This document shows positions 10,985 through 19,972 of a stretch of DNA of 64,000 nucleotides, one piece after another. The notes beneath the pieces were generated by a model, which did not search any database, was not told the origin of the DNA, and saw only the letters and a list, made by a program, of their open reading frames with translations. Each line of letters opens with the position of its first letter. The first letter of the stretch is position 1. The DNA comes from Halomonas sp. 1513 (GTDB lineage Bacteria; Pseudomonadota; Gammaproteobacteria; Pseudomonadales; Halomonadaceae). Both the position numbers and the translations under genes were made by a program. Where the stretch lies: NCBI GenBank assembly GCA_001971685.1, contig CP019326.1:2046001-2110000 (forward strand). The letters run 5' to 3'.

Positions 10985-12859
10985 TCAGAACTCCGGTCCG
11001 ATCGCGAAGTGAATTCGCCAGTCGTTGTCGTCGTCATCAAGCGGATGGGCCACATCGAAGCGGATGGGACCCACCGGTGAGATCCAGCGCACCCCGAGGC
11101 CGACCCCGGTATTGAGCTGGTCGGGGCCCCAGTCATCGAAGGCGTCGCCGGTGTCCACGAAGGTTGCTCCCCACCAGTCGCCGGTGACGCGGCGCTGGTA
11201 TTCGAGGCTGGCGGTGAGCAGCTGCTGACCGCCGAGCCGGGACCCCTCCTCGTCGCGCGGCGTCAGCGTCTCGAAGGCGTAGCCGCGCACCGTCCGATCG
11301 CCACCGGTAAAGAAGCGCAGCGAGGGTGGCATGCGCTCGAACTCGGAGGTCTCGATGCTGCCCAGGCCTAACCGACCGATGAAACGGTTGTCCCGTCCCA
11401 GCATGCGGATCCACTGCGAGTCGGCGGTGGTGCGGAAGAACTCGATATCCGAGCCCCAGGCGGTGTTCGAGTACTCGAAGGCGACCCGCTGGCGATCGCC
11501 CCAGCTGGGGAAACGCGGGTTGCGGGTGCGGGTGCGCGACCAACTGATGCCGGGATAGAGCAGAAAGGTCTGATCGTCGTCGACCCCCTGGGTGAAATCT
11601 TCGAAGGTGCTGCGCAGGTAGGCGCTCTGTACCCAGCCGTTGTCGAACTCCCAGCGTCGCGCCAGCTCCACCGAGGCCTCGAGGCTACGGGTATCGTCGC
11701 TGTCGCGGTGGCGAAACCCGTACTGCAGCCGATAGCTGTCGCGCAGCGGGTCTTCCAGCGGTATCGCATACTCGCCGGTGAAGCGCTGCTCGGGCCCTGA
11801 GAGAAACAGATCGTGGTTGAGGCTATGACCGAGGCTGTTGATCCACGGCTGATTCCAGCCCAGGCGCATGCGCGGTCCCACATCGGTGGCATAGCCTATC
11901 CCGACCTCGAACTGGTGACGGTCGGCCGGCACCAGATTGACGTCGATGGGCACCTCCAGCGACTGCGGGGTCAGGGCACGTACCGCGGCAAGGCTCTGGG
12001 CGCTGATCATCGGCCCCTCGATCGGGGTGTCGGCCGGGGGCGCCGCGGGGGCGCCCTCACCTTGCAGGTCAGCCTGCTGCCACCAGCCGGGCCCGGCGGG
12101 GGCATCCAGCGCCAGGCTGGTGTCGCCGCCGACCCGCGGACGCACGCTCATCGAACTGAACCAGTTGCTCTGCCCCAGGCGCTGGTTGTAGCGGGCGATA
12201 TCGCCGGCCAGATAGGGGTCGCCCGGCTCGAACGGCAGCATGCGACGCAGGCGATCCTCGTCGATGTGGCTGCCGTGGAAGCGCGGTTCGCCGAAGCGGT
12301 AGCGCGGCCCGCTGTCGAGGGTCAGATAGAGACGTGCGCTCTGTTCCCAGGGCCGCACTTCCATGCGCCGATCGATAAAGCGCGAATCGAAGTAGCCGCG
12401 CTCCAGCGACAGCGACGAGAGGCGGTTGCGCAGGCGATCGTAGGGAGCATGTTCGAGGGGATCGCCTTCGCTGAGCGGAAAGTCAGCGACGGCGTCGATG
12501 AAATTCTGGTCGCGCCGGGCTTCGCCGCGCACCTGGAAGTCCAGCGACTGGATCACCACTTGCGGCCCCGGCTCGACCATCACCGTGACACGCTCCACCG
12601 GGTCGCCGGCAAACCCCAGCTGCAGCTGGGGCTCATAGTACCCGAAGACGCGCAGCGCCTCGCGGCTGCGGCGGCGCACTACCGACTCCAGCCGGGACTG
12701 GCTGTACTGCGCGGCATCCAGGCCATCCAGGTAGAGCACGATGTTGTCGGCAGCTCGGCCGCTAATGCCTTCGACGTCGGCATCCAGTGCCCAGGCCGGC
12801 GCGAGACTTGTCAGGCAGACGAGGCCCGCCGTCAGGCGCATCAAAGCGCGACATTCCAT
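10985..12859 (-). CDS. tamA: Outer-membrane Omp85-family protein TamA
   Basis: TamA is the 16-stranded outer-membrane barrel partner of TamB. The product (about 624 residues) begins with a signal peptide ending near LAPAWA, followed by POTRA domains (roughly 25-280) and the barrel; the family motif VRGYAFETLTPRDEEG and the terminal GPIRFDVAHPLDD...GPEF with a final Phe are as expected. I chose the ATG at 12859, which starts 1 nt after the stop of the upstream gene; ATG at 12841 is an alternative that gives a tighter signal peptide. tamB follows after 2 nt. An extra region near 275-305 rich in Ala/Pro/Gly looks like a linker. Confidence 0.92.
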   Translation of the reverse strand: MECRALMRLTAGLVCLTSLAPAWALDADVEGISGRAADNIVLYLDGLDAAQYSQSRLESVVRRRSREALRVFGYYEPQLQLGFAGDPVERVTVMVEPGPQVVIQSLDFQVRGEARRDQNFIDAVADFPLSEGDPLEHAPYDRLRNRLSSLSLERGYFDSRFIDRRMEVRPWEQSARLYLTLDSGPRYRFGEPRFHGSHIDEDRLRRMLPFEPGDPYLAGDIARYNQRLGQSNWFSSMSVRPRVGGDTSLALDAPAGPGWWQQADLQGEGAPAAPPADTPIEGPMISAQSLAAVRALTPQSLEVPIDVNLVPADRHQFEVGIGYATDVGPRMRLGWNQPWINSLGHSLNHDLFLSGPEQRFTGEYAIPLEDPLRDSYRLQYGFRHRDSDDTRSLEASVELARRWEFDNGWVQSAYLRSTFEDFTQGVDDDQTFLLYPGISWSRTRTRNPRFPSWGDRQRVAFEYSNTAWGSDIEFFRTTADSQWIRMLGRDNRFIGRLGLGSIETSEFERMPPSLRFFTGGDRTVRGYAFETLTPRDEEGSRLGGQQLLTASLEYQRRVTGDWWGATFVDTGDAFDDWGPDQLNTGVGLGVRWISPVGPIRFDVAHPLDDDDNDWRIHFAIGPEF

Positions 12860-12860
12860 A

Positions 12861-13754
12861 TCAGTTTCCCAGCTGGCTCTGAATGACTTCGAGTTGTGCA
12901 CTGGTCGCGAGCTGCGACTGGCGGAGCTCCGTCAATTCTCCGCGAGTCGAGCTCAGGCTCTCGCGCAGGTCGGTCAATGCCTGCTGATCATCCTCGCGCT
13001 GGGCATCCAGTTGCTCGAGCGAGGCCTGGAGCGCATCCAGGTCGTCGACCATCTGATCGAGACGCTGCGGGTCGAATGCCGGCTGCTCATCGAGTCGCGT
13101 GGCCAGGGCCTGCTGCGCCTCTTCCAGGCGTTCCAGCCGTGGCTCGAGTTCACCCCACTCATCGCTGAGCGATGCCAGCGCCGGTGCCTGTTCATCGACG
13201 CGGCTCTCGAGGCGCTCGAGGCGGCTGCCGAGCGCGGCCCTGGCCTGCTCGCCGCCCTCCTCCAGGGCATCCAGCGACTGACGAACCACGCCCACCAGCG
13301 ACTCGAGTGACGCCATGTCCTCGCTCAGCGTGGCATGCTGTGCCGCCAGCTGCTCGACCGCTTCGTCCTCAGCGCTGGCCACGCGTATCGACTCGATCAA
13401 CTGCTCCTGCTCCTCGAGACGATCACGCAGCGCCTGCTGACCCTCGGCCACGGCTCCCAGGCGCTCAGTGATCGGCTCGAGCTCACTGTCCTGCTCGTCA
13501 TCGAAGCCGTCGAAACGCGCATGCACGTTGGACAGCTGCCCCTCAAGGCGGTCCAGCTCGCGCTGCAGCTGCAGGCGCTCCTGCCAGGCGGCATACGCCA
13601 GTCCGGCGAGCCCGGCGAGCAGGACCACCAGCATCAACCACAGCGGCCACAGCCGAGCACTTCGCGGATGACGAAGGTGATCGGCCGTCAGGCTGGTATT
13701 GACATCGGGGACGATGGGCGATGAAAGGCGCCGTTCCTCCGGGCGCTCGGCCAT
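12861..13754 (-). CDS. Membrane-anchored coiled-coil protein of the tamAB operon (unknown function)
   Basis: I do not recognise this 297-residue protein. It has a cytoplasmic-looking N-terminus of about 35 residues, one hydrophobic segment (about 36-57: LWLMLVVLLAGLAGLAYAAW) and then roughly 230 residues rich in Glu, Gln, Leu and Arg with clear heptad-like spacing, predicting a long coiled coil in the periplasm. An aaggag 7 nt before the ATG decides the start; the longer open frame to 13835 has no support. It is the first gene of a tight unit with tamA (1 nt apart) and tamB (2 nt), so a role alongside TAM or in envelope scaffolding is plausible but unproven. Confidence 0.82.
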   Translation of the reverse strand: MAERPEERRLSSPIVPDVNTSLTADHLRHPRSARLWPLWLMLVVLLAGLAGLAYAAWQERLQLQRELDRLEGQLSNVHARFDGFDDEQDSELEPITERLGAVAEGQQALRDRLEEQEQLIESIRVASAEDEAVEQLAAQHATLSEDMASLESLVGVVRQSLDALEEGGEQARAALGSRLERLESRVDEQAPALASLSDEWGELEPRLERLEEAQQALATRLDEQPAFDPQRLDQMVDDLDALQASLEQLDAQREDDQQALTDLRESLSSTRGELTELRQSQLATSAQLEVIQSQLGN

Positions 13755-13834
13755 AGCGTGACTCCTTGCCGTGAGAGCGTCATGCGACGAACGGGTAACT
13801 ACCCCGCGATGGGCGGTATCGGCCCGCCCCGTCA

Positions 13835-13863
13835 TTGGCGAGCATACCCTAGGCTGCTATGAT
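13835..13863 (+). promoter_or_regulatory. Predicted promoter of sodB
   Basis: TTGGCG (13835-13840) and TATGAT (13858-13863) are separated by exactly 17 nt, 4/6 and 5/6 matches to consensus. The start of transcription would fall near 13870, about 57 nt before the sodB ATG. I see no obvious Fur box in the remaining leader. Confidence 0.6.
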
Positions 13864-13927
13864 CTGGCGACACCGCTTACGCATATATGGTTGCAGCGCA
13901 AGGCTTTTTGCAGGAGCACTAGGCACC

Positions 13928-14506
13928 ATGGCATTCGAACTCCCCGCCCTGCCGTACGACAAGGGCGCGCTGGCGCCTCATCTCTCCGCCGAAGCCCTGG
14001 AGTACCATCACGGCAAGCACCATCAGGCCCACGTGGATCAACTCAATGCGCTGGTGGAGGGCACCCAATACGATGGCCAGTCCCTGGAAGCGATCATTCG
14101 ATCCGCCACCGGCCCGCTGTTCAACGAGGCTGCTCAGGCCTGGAACCATACCTTCTTCTGGCACTGCCTGTCGCCCCAGGGGGGCGGAGAGCCAGCGGCT
14201 GAGCTGGGCGAGGCGATCAATGCCCAATACGCCAGCTTCGCGGCATTCAAGGAGGCGTTCAATGGCGTCGCACTGAGCCACTTCGGCGCCGGCTGGATCT
14301 GGCTCATCAAGCGTGCCGACGGCGGCCTGGAGATCCTCGCGACCCACGATGCCGACACCCCCATCGCCCACGAGCAGACGCCGCTGCTGGTCGTCGACGT
14401 CTGGGAGCACGCCTACTACATCGACTACCGCCACGCCCGCGCCAAGTATCTCGAAGCCATCTGGCAGTTGATCAACTGGGCGTTCGTCGACCAGAACTAC
14501 CGTTGA
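13928..14506 (+). CDS. sodB: Superoxide dismutase [Fe]
   Basis: This cytoplasmic enzyme dismutates superoxide. It has 192 residues as in E. coli SodB. Iron ligands are H27 (YHHGKHH), H74 (NHTFFWH), D157 and H161 (DVWEHAYY). Q70 in the AAQAWNHTF segment is the iron-type signature, as against the C-terminal-half Gln of Mn enzymes. An aggag lies about 12 nt before the ATG. The gene is monocistronic, with its own predicted promoter. Confidence 0.97.
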   Translation: MAFELPALPYDKGALAPHLSAEALEYHHGKHHQAHVDQLNALVEGTQYDGQSLEAIIRSATGPLFNEAAQAWNHTFFWHCLSPQGGGEPAAELGEAINAQYASFAAFKEAFNGVALSHFGAGWIWLIKRADGGLEILATHDADTPIAHEQTPLLVVDVWEHAYYIDYRHARAKYLEAIWQLINWAFVDQNYR

Positions 14507-14512
14507 GAGGCC

Positions 14513-14552
14513 CACCCTTGGACCAGGCCACGCCGAGCGGGGCCTGAGGGTG
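14513..14552. terminator. Possible bidirectional terminator between sodB and the ugd-like gene
   Basis: An interrupted inverted repeat, CACCCT...AGGCC / GGCCT...AGGGTG, sits in the 71-nt gap between two convergent genes. The stem is imperfect and no U tract follows, so this is a weak call. Confidence 0.35.
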
Positions 14553-14577
14553 TGTCATGCCCACCAGGCCGTCCGGG

Positions 14578-15882
14578 TCAAGGGTCGGCGCGACGACCGA
14601 TACCGCGATAGGTCAACCCACGGGCGGCGACATAGGCGGGATCGTAGATATTGCGGCCGTCGAGCACCAGGCGCTTGCTCAGCGACTCGCCGAGACGCCG
14701 CCAGTCAGGGTTCCAGTAGCACTTCCATTCGGTAACCAGCATCAGCGCATCGGCGCCCTCACAGGCTGCGTAGGGATCGTCCTCGCACAGCGTCAACAGC
14801 GGATGCTCGCCGACCTCCTTGCGCAGCGCCGGCAGCGCTGCCGGGTCGTGGAGGCGCACTTGCACGCCCTGGGCCCACAGCGCGCGCAGCAGCGTCAGCA
14901 CCGGCGCATGGTCGATACGGGCGGTGCCAGGTTTGAAGGCGGCCCCCCACACGGCCACGGTGAGCCCCTCCAACTGGCCGTGGAAGTGCCCCCACAGCTT
15001 GCGAAACAGCGTCTCCTTCTTGTGCTCATTGATGTCCAGGACCTGCTCGAGCAGGGCCGACTCGCGGCCGCTGGCCGACTGCACGTCGGCCAGGCGCATC
15101 AGGTCGCGGGAGAAGTTGGGGCCGCCGAAGCCGCAGCCCGGATACAGGTACTGATAGCCGATGCGCGGATCGGCGCCCATCCCCTGACGCACGTGTTCGA
15201 CGTCGACGCCCAGCGAGTCGGCGAGCCCCGCCACCTCGTTCATGTAGCTGATACGGGTCGCCAGCATGCCGTTGATGGAGAGCTTGGTGAGCTCGGCGGC
15301 GCGCCGCGGCATGCGCTGGAAGCTATCGCTGCGACGATTGAAAGCGCGCAGCAGTTCGCGCACCTGGGCGGCGGCCTGGTCGTCCTCGCAGCCCAGCAGC
15401 CAGCGACTGGGCCGCGTGAAGGCCTGCCAGGCGCGCCCCTCCTCGAGCATGTCGGGCAGCGCCACCGCCACCTGGCCGGCGTGCCCGAGCAGCGCTTCCA
15501 ACTGCTCGGTGTCGCCTACCGGGAAGGTCGAGTTGTTGACCACCACCAGCGGCGTGGACTGCAGCCCGGCGATCTGGTCGACGCTGTGGGTGGCCAGCTC
15601 CCGCTGGTCGGGGGCCAGCGCCAACCACAGCACGTCGAGCGGCTCGTCGCCGACCAGCGCGGCCACCTCGACTCCGTCATCGGCAATCTTCAGGGCGCCG
15701 CCACGCTGGGCTTCCTTGAGCTGATGCAGCAGTTCCGGCTCGCGGATCAGCCAATCGGCCTGCTCGAGCTCGCGCCACGGGTGCTGTGCCAGCGTCAGCC
15801 ATGCCACTCGGTGTCCGACGCTGGCCAGCGCTGCGGCGGCGGTGGCCGCCGCCAGCTCACTTCCTTGTACCAAGACACGCAT
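14578..15882 (-). CDS. UDP-glucose 6-dehydrogenase homologue lacking the catalytic cysteine
   Basis: The 434-residue protein has the UDP-glucose/GDP-mannose dehydrogenase three-domain layout and usual length. Using streptococcal Ugd numbering with an offset of four, K200 and N204 (ELTKLSIN) and D260 are kept. The nucleophilic Cys, however, is replaced by N256: the family motif GGSCFPKD reads GGPNFSRD. I checked the codon, AAC, on the DNA. The N-terminal NAD fingerprint GxGxxG is also broken (VLVQGSELAAA), and PEFLREG has become PDMLEEG. A canonical UDP-glucuronate-forming reaction is therefore doubtful. The gene starts 6 nt after galU, whose product is UDP-glucose, so a substrate-binding, regulatory or altered-chemistry role is possible. 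Confidence 0.85.
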   Translation of the reverse strand: MRVLVQGSELAAATAAAALASVGHRVAWLTLAQHPWRELEQADWLIREPELLHQLKEAQRGGALKIADDGVEVAALVGDEPLDVLWLALAPDQRELATHSVDQIAGLQSTPLVVVNNSTFPVGDTEQLEALLGHAGQVAVALPDMLEEGRAWQAFTRPSRWLLGCEDDQAAAQVRELLRAFNRRSDSFQRMPRRAAELTKLSINGMLATRISYMNEVAGLADSLGVDVEHVRQGMGADPRIGYQYLYPGCGFGGPNFSRDLMRLADVQSASGRESALLEQVLDINEHKKETLFRKLWGHFHGQLEGLTVAVWGAAFKPGTARIDHAPVLTLLRALWAQGVQVRLHDPAALPALRKEVGEHPLLTLCEDDPYAACEGADALMLVTEWKCYWNPDWRRLGESLSKRLVLDGRNIYDPAYVAARGLTYRGIGRRADP

Positions 15883-15888
15883 CGTGGA

Positions 15889-16779
15889 TTACTCCTTGGC
15901 GGCGTACTTATCGAGCAGCTCGGCGAAGCCCTCGGCGTACTTGGGATGACGCTTGGCAAACGCCAGGGTCGCTTCCAGATAGCCAAGCTGGTGCCCGCAG
16001 TCGTAGGTGGCGCCGCGCATGCGATAGGCCGCCACGCCCTCGCGGGCGCGCAGCGCATCGATGGCGTCGGTGAGCTGGATCTCGTTGCCGGCACCGGGCG
16101 GCGTCTCGGCAAGCAGCGGAAAGATCGCCCCGGGCAGCAGATAGCGACCGATCACCGCCAGGGTCGAAGGGGCCTCCTCGACCTTGGGCTTCTCGACCAC
16201 CTGGGCCATGGGGGCCGACTCGCCGGGCGCCGGCGTGTCGCCGTCGATAGCCACGATGCCGTACTTGTAGACCAGCTCGCGGGGCACGTTCTCGACCATG
16301 ATCTGCGACTGGCCGCTGGCGGCGAAGGCCTCGATCATGCCACCCAGGTCATTGCCGCTGAGGCCATCATCGTCGACCAGCACATCGGGCAGCAGCACGG
16401 CAAAGGGCTCGTCGTCGCCGATCACCGGCCGCGCGCAGAGCACCGCATGGCCGAGTCCCAGCGGCTCGGGCTGGCGTACGCTGATGATCTTGACGTCGCC
16501 GGGAATGATATTGCGCAGCTCCTCGAGCAGCTCGGTCTTGCCCTTGGCCTCGAGGCTGGCTTCGAGCTCGAAATGCTTGTCGAAGTGGTTCTCGATCGCC
16601 GCCTTGCTGGAGTGGGTGACCAGCACGATCTCCTTGATGCCAGCGGCCACCGCCTCTTCCACCACGTACTGGATCACCGGCTTGTCGACGATGGTGATCA
16701 TCTCCTTGGGGATGGCTTTCGACGCGGGTAGGCAGCGCGTGCCGAGGCCAGCTACCGGAAGTACGGCCTTGCGGATCAT
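15889..16779 (-). CDS. galU: UTP--glucose-1-phosphate uridylyltransferase
   Basis: GalU makes UDP-glucose from UTP and glucose-1-phosphate, feeding envelope polysaccharides and compatible-solute synthesis. The 296-residue product starts MIRKAVLPVAGLGTR with the nucleotide-binding loop and sugar-phosphate Lys (PKEM), followed by QPEPLGLGHAV and LLPDVLVDD, all typical of GalU. A near-perfect aggaggg sits 7 nt before the ATG. It is the first gene of a two-gene unit with the ugd-like gene and is divergent from ubiG. Confidence 0.96.
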   Translation of the reverse strand: MIRKAVLPVAGLGTRCLPASKAIPKEMITIVDKPVIQYVVEEAVAAGIKEIVLVTHSSKAAIENHFDKHFELEASLEAKGKTELLEELRNIIPGDVKIISVRQPEPLGLGHAVLCARPVIGDDEPFAVLLPDVLVDDDGLSGNDLGGMIEAFAASGQSQIMVENVPRELVYKYGIVAIDGDTPAPGESAPMAQVVEKPKVEEAPSTLAVIGRYLLPGAIFPLLAETPPGAGNEIQLTDAIDALRAREGVAAYRMRGATYDCGHQLGYLEATLAFAKRHPKYAEGFAELLDKYAAKE

Positions 16780-16945
16780 CGGGATCCCTCCTGATCGTGA
16801 GTGCCGCTCGATTATGCCATAGCTATCCCGCCAGCGGATGACGCGGAGCGGCGACAGTCCGCCCTATCGCTGCGCGATGGACGGACAAGTGGTCACCGGT
16901 AAGCGTAGAATGGGGCGACCCCGATGCATATACATGAGGCACGAG

Positions 16946-17695
16946 ATGACAGCCACACAGGATTCGGCACAGCACCACGCCGACACGGACCAGGCCAACG
17001 TCGATCACGCCGAGGTCGCCAAGTTCGAGGCGCTGGCCAGCCGCTGGTGGGACAGGGACAGTGAGTTCAAGCCGCTCCACGACATCAATCCGCTGCGCCT
17101 CGATTTCATCGATGCGCGCGCCGGCCTGGCCGGCAAGACGGTGATCGACGTCGGCTGTGGCGGCGGTATCCTCGCCGAGGCCATGGCCCATCGCGGCGCC
17201 ACCGTGACCGGCATCGACATGGGCGAGGCGCCGCTGGCCGTTGCGCGGCTTCACCAAGAGGAGAGCGGTGTGACGGTCGACTACCGCCAGGCCAGCGCCG
17301 AGCAGATGGCCAGCCGCCACCCCGGTGAGTTCGACTTGGTGACCTGCCTGGAGATGCTCGAGCACGTCCCCGACCCGGCCTCGGTAGTGCGCGCCTGCGC
17401 GACCCTGGTCAAGCCCGGCGGCCAGGTGTTCTTCTCGACCATCAACCGCAACCCCAAGGCCTACGCCTTTGCGATTATCGGCGCCGAGTACCTGCTGCGG
17501 CTGCTGCCCCGCGGCACCCACGACTATCGCAAGCTGATCCGCCCCGCCGAACTGTCGAGCTGGTGCCGCGCCACCGGGCTCAAGGTGCGCGAGCAGAGCG
17601 GGCTGGTCTACAACCCGCTGACCCGGCACTACCGGCTGTCGCCACGCGACGTGTCGGTCAACTATCTGATGCACGCCAGCCGCGAGCTGCCATGA
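16946..17695 (+). CDS. ubiG: Ubiquinone biosynthesis bifunctional O-methyltransferase UbiG
   Basis: UbiG carries out both O-methylations of ubiquinone synthesis using S-adenosylmethionine. The 249-residue protein has the signature [10 protein letters not shown] near the start, the SAM loop [30 protein letters not shown], and FFSTINRN followed by the family-specific [19 protein letters not shown] gagg 6 nt before the ATG supports this start rather than the longer frame. Its stop overlaps the mupP start (ATGA), as in Pseudomonas. Confidence 0.96.
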   Translation: MTATQDSAQHHADTDQANVDHAEVAKFEALASRWWDRDSEFKPLHDINPLRLDFIDARAGLAGKTVIDVGCGGGILAEAMAHRGATVTGIDMGEAPLAVARLHQEESGVTVDYRQASAEQMASRHPGEFDLVTCLEMLEHVPDPASVVRACATLVKPGGQVFFSTINRNPKAYAFAIIGAEYLLRLLPRGTHDYRKLIRPAELSSWCRATGLKVREQSGLVYNPLTRHYRLSPRDVSVNYLMHASRELP

Positions 17696-18372
17696 TGTCC
17701 TCCAAGACCGCGGCAGCGCCGCCCCGCGCACTGCTGTTCGACCTCGACGGCACCCTGGTCGACACCGCGCCCGACCTGGCCCGTGCCACCAATGAACTGC
17801 GTGCCCATCACGGCCTCGCCCCGCTGCCCTACCCGCAGATTCGGCAGCAGGTCTCCAACGGTGGCAGTGCGCTGGTCAGCCTGGCACTGGGGCTGGCCAG
17901 CGAGCATGTCGATCACGCGGCGGCACGCGCCTTTCTGCTCGATGCCTACGGCCGTGATGTCGCCAGTCAGAGTCGCCTGTTCGATGGCCTCGAGCGCCTG
18001 CTTGCCGAGTGGGCGCTGCCACCCCGGGCCTGGGGGATCGTCACCAACAAGCCCCGCGCCTATGCGGCGCCGCTCATCGAGGCCCTGCAGCTGGCCCCCG
18101 GCGCGCTGCTCTGCGCCGACGATCTAGCGCTCAAGAAGCCGGCCCCCGAGCCACTTTGGGAAGCGGCGCGTCGCCTGGCGGTGACACCCGTGGAGTGCTG
18201 GTACATCGGTGACCACCTGCGCGACATGGAGGCCGCGCGCAGTGCCGGCATGACCGCGGTGGCGGTAGGCTATGGCTATATTGCCGAAGAGGACGACATC
18301 GGCCGCTGGCCGGCGGACCTGTGGTTCGAGACCCCGGAAGAGCTGGTGGGGGCCTTGATCCGGGAGGCGTGA
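17692..18372 (+). CDS. mupP: N-acetylmuramic acid 6-phosphate phosphatase MupP (HAD family)
   Basis: This HAD hydrolase has the motifs [12 protein letters not shown] (nucleophile Asp), VTNKPR (motif II), KKPAPEP (Lys) and [12 protein letters not shown] (acidic pair). By sequence alone it could be called phosphoglycolate phosphatase, but its position directly after ubiG is the hallmark of Pseudomonas MupP, which dephosphorylates MurNAc-6-phosphate in the peptidoglycan recycling route that bypasses de novo synthesis. ATG codons at 17692 and 17695 are both possible. The residual ambiguity is MupP versus Gph. It overlaps ubiG by 4 nt. Confidence 0.85.
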   Translation: MMSSKTAAAPPRALLFDLDGTLVDTAPDLARATNELRAHHGLAPLPYPQIRQQVSNGGSALVSLALGLASEHVDHAAARAFLLDAYGRDVASQSRLFDGLERLLAEWALPPRAWGIVTNKPRAYAAPLIEALQLAPGALLCADDLALKKPAPEPLWEAARRLAVTPVECWYIGDHLRDMEAARSAGMTAVAVGYGYIAEEDDIGRWPADLWFETPEELVGALIREA

Positions 18373-18378
18373 GCAGAC

Positions 18379-18406
18379 GGCGGGCGCCGCAACTACGGCG
18401 CCCGCC
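18379..18406. terminator. Bidirectional hairpin between mupP and yciK
   Basis: A perfect 11-bp stem (GGCGGGCGCCG / CGGCGCCCGCC) with a 6-nt loop fills most of the 40-nt gap between convergent mupP and yciK. There is no U tract on either side. Confidence 0.7.
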
Positions 18407-18412
18407 CTGGGC

Positions 18413-19174
18413 TCACTGGCGTGGCGGCTGCGCGTCGAACTGTTCGCCGGTGACACCGCGACTGTCGGGGCCCATCAGCCACAGGTAGGTGGGCATGATC
18501 TCGGCCGGCCGACGCAGGCTATCGGGATTCTCGCCGGGATAGGCCGTCTTGCGCATCTGGGTGCGGGTGGCGCCGGGATTGATGCTGTTGATGCGAATGC
18601 CGGGATTATTGACGAACTCGTCCGCCAGCACCTGCATGAACCCCTCGGTGGCAAACTTGGAGACCGCATAGGCCCCCCAGTAGGCGCGCCCCTTGCGACC
18701 CACGCTCGACGAGGTGAACACCAGCGAGGCGTCGTCGCTGGTCAGCAGCAGCGGCATCAGCGCCTGGGTCATCCAGATCGGCCCGTTGACATTGACCTGC
18801 ATGACCTGCTCCCAGAGCGCCGGATCGTACTGCTCGAACGGCGTCAGGCGACCCAGCAGACCGGCATTGTGCAAGACCCCGTCCAGACGCCCGAACTCCT
18901 TGTCGAGCGTCTCCGCCATGTCGTGAAAATCCTTGAGCGTGGCACCCTCGAAATTGAGCGGGAAGATTGCCGGCTGCGGACCGCCGGCGGCCTCGATCTC
19001 ATCGTAGACCGCTTCCAGCTTGGCCACGGTGCGGCCCAGCAGGATCACCGTGGCACCGTGGGCGGCATACGCCTTGGCGGCTTCGCGACCGATGCCGTCG
19101 CCGGCGCCGGTGACCAGGATGACCCTCCCGTTGAGCAGGTCGGGGCGCGCGTGGTAGTCGATCTTGCAGGACAT
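18413..19174 (-). CDS. yciK: YciK-type short-chain dehydrogenase/reductase
   Basis: This 253-residue SDR protein has the cofactor loop TGAGDGIGREAA, NAG in LHNAGLLG, the catalytic Ser in FTSSSVG and the YxxxK pair in YAVSKFA. Length and motifs match YciK, whose physiological substrate is unknown. An aggag lies 6 nt before the ATG. It starts 23 nt after cpoB on the same strand, so it probably ends the Tol-Pal unit. In Pseudomonas yciK follows mupP in the same direction; here it faces mupP. Confidence 0.88.
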   Translation of the reverse strand: MSCKIDYHARPDLLNGRVILVTGAGDGIGREAAKAYAAHGATVILLGRTVAKLEAVYDEIEAAGGPQPAIFPLNFEGATLKDFHDMAETLDKEFGRLDGVLHNAGLLGRLTPFEQYDPALWEQVMQVNVNGPIWMTQALMPLLLTSDDASLVFTSSSVGRKGRAYWGAYAVSKFATEGFMQVLADEFVNNPGIRINSINPGATRTQMRKTAYPGENPDSLRRPAEIMPTYLWLMGPDSRGVTGEQFDAQPPRQ

Positions 19175-19197
19175 CGGGGCTCCTCTGGCAATGGCCG

Positions 19198-19947
19198 TTA
19201 CAGGCCTGACTGATTGAGAAATTCGCTGGCCAGGCTGGCGGCATTGCTGTCCGGGTAGCGCTCCATCAGCGCGTCGAGCAGCTCGCGGCTGGCGTCGGGC
19301 TCACCTTGACGCGCCCGCAGCAGGGCTAGCTTGTACAACGCATCCGGCACCTTGTTGCTATCGGCATAATCATCGATCACGGTCTGGAAGGCCGAGGCGG
19401 CCTGATCGAGATTCGATTCGGCAGAGTGCAGTTCACCCAGCCAGTAATAGCCGTTGGCCGTCAGGTCATGGTCGGGGTAGTCGGCCACGAAGCCCTCGAA
19501 AGCGCTGATCGCTGCCGGGAAGTCGCGCGCCTGGACCTGCTGGAAGGCCTGCTGATAGGCGGCCTGAGCGCCACTGCCAGCGCCGCTGGCAGCGGCAACT
19601 TCCTGTGCAGCGCCGGGATCGACGTTGGGCGAGCCGCCCACGGTGCCTACCGCTGCCAGACGCTCCTCGAGATCGATATAGCGCTCCTGATTGAGCTGGC
19701 GCATCTGCTCGAGCTGGTGGCGCAACTCTTCCAACTGGCCGCGCAATTGCGATATCTGGCGCTGATTCTCTTCCAGCTGATTGAGCAGCATCAGGCTGCC
19801 ACCGCCGGCCTCACGTGCTTCGGTCTGTTCATAGAAGCTGCGCGACTGCTGCTGTGCCGAAAGGTCCTCCACGATCGGGGCGGCCCCAACGGACAGCGGG
19901 AGCACCAGGGCTCCCGCGCCGCACAGCCTTTTGAGGCTGTGTTTCAT
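19198..19947 (-). CDS. cpoB: Cell division coordinator CpoB (YbgF)
   Basis: CpoB is a periplasmic protein that links Tol-Pal-driven outer-membrane constriction to septal peptidoglycan synthesis. The 249-residue protein has a signal peptide ending near SVGAA, an N-terminal trimerising coiled coil (about 50-95, repeated Gln/Leu/Glu) and C-terminal tetratricopeptide repeats (about 125-245), including YYWLGELHSAESNLDQA. A tggag precedes the ATG. It is the last of the tol-pal genes proper. Confidence 0.93.
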   Translation of the reverse strand: MKHSLKRLCGAGALVLPLSVGAAPIVEDLSAQQQSRSFYEQTEAREAGGGSLMLLNQLEENQRQISQLRGQLEELRHQLEQMRQLNQERYIDLEERLAAVGTVGGSPNVDPGAAQEVAAASGAGSGAQAAYQQAFQQVQARDFPAAISAFEGFVADYPDHDLTANGYYWLGELHSAESNLDQAASAFQTVIDDYADSNKVPDALYKLALLRARQGEPDASRELLDALMERYPDSNAASLASEFLNQSGL

Positions 19948-19972
19948 GCTTCACTCCACTAGCGAGTGTGGC

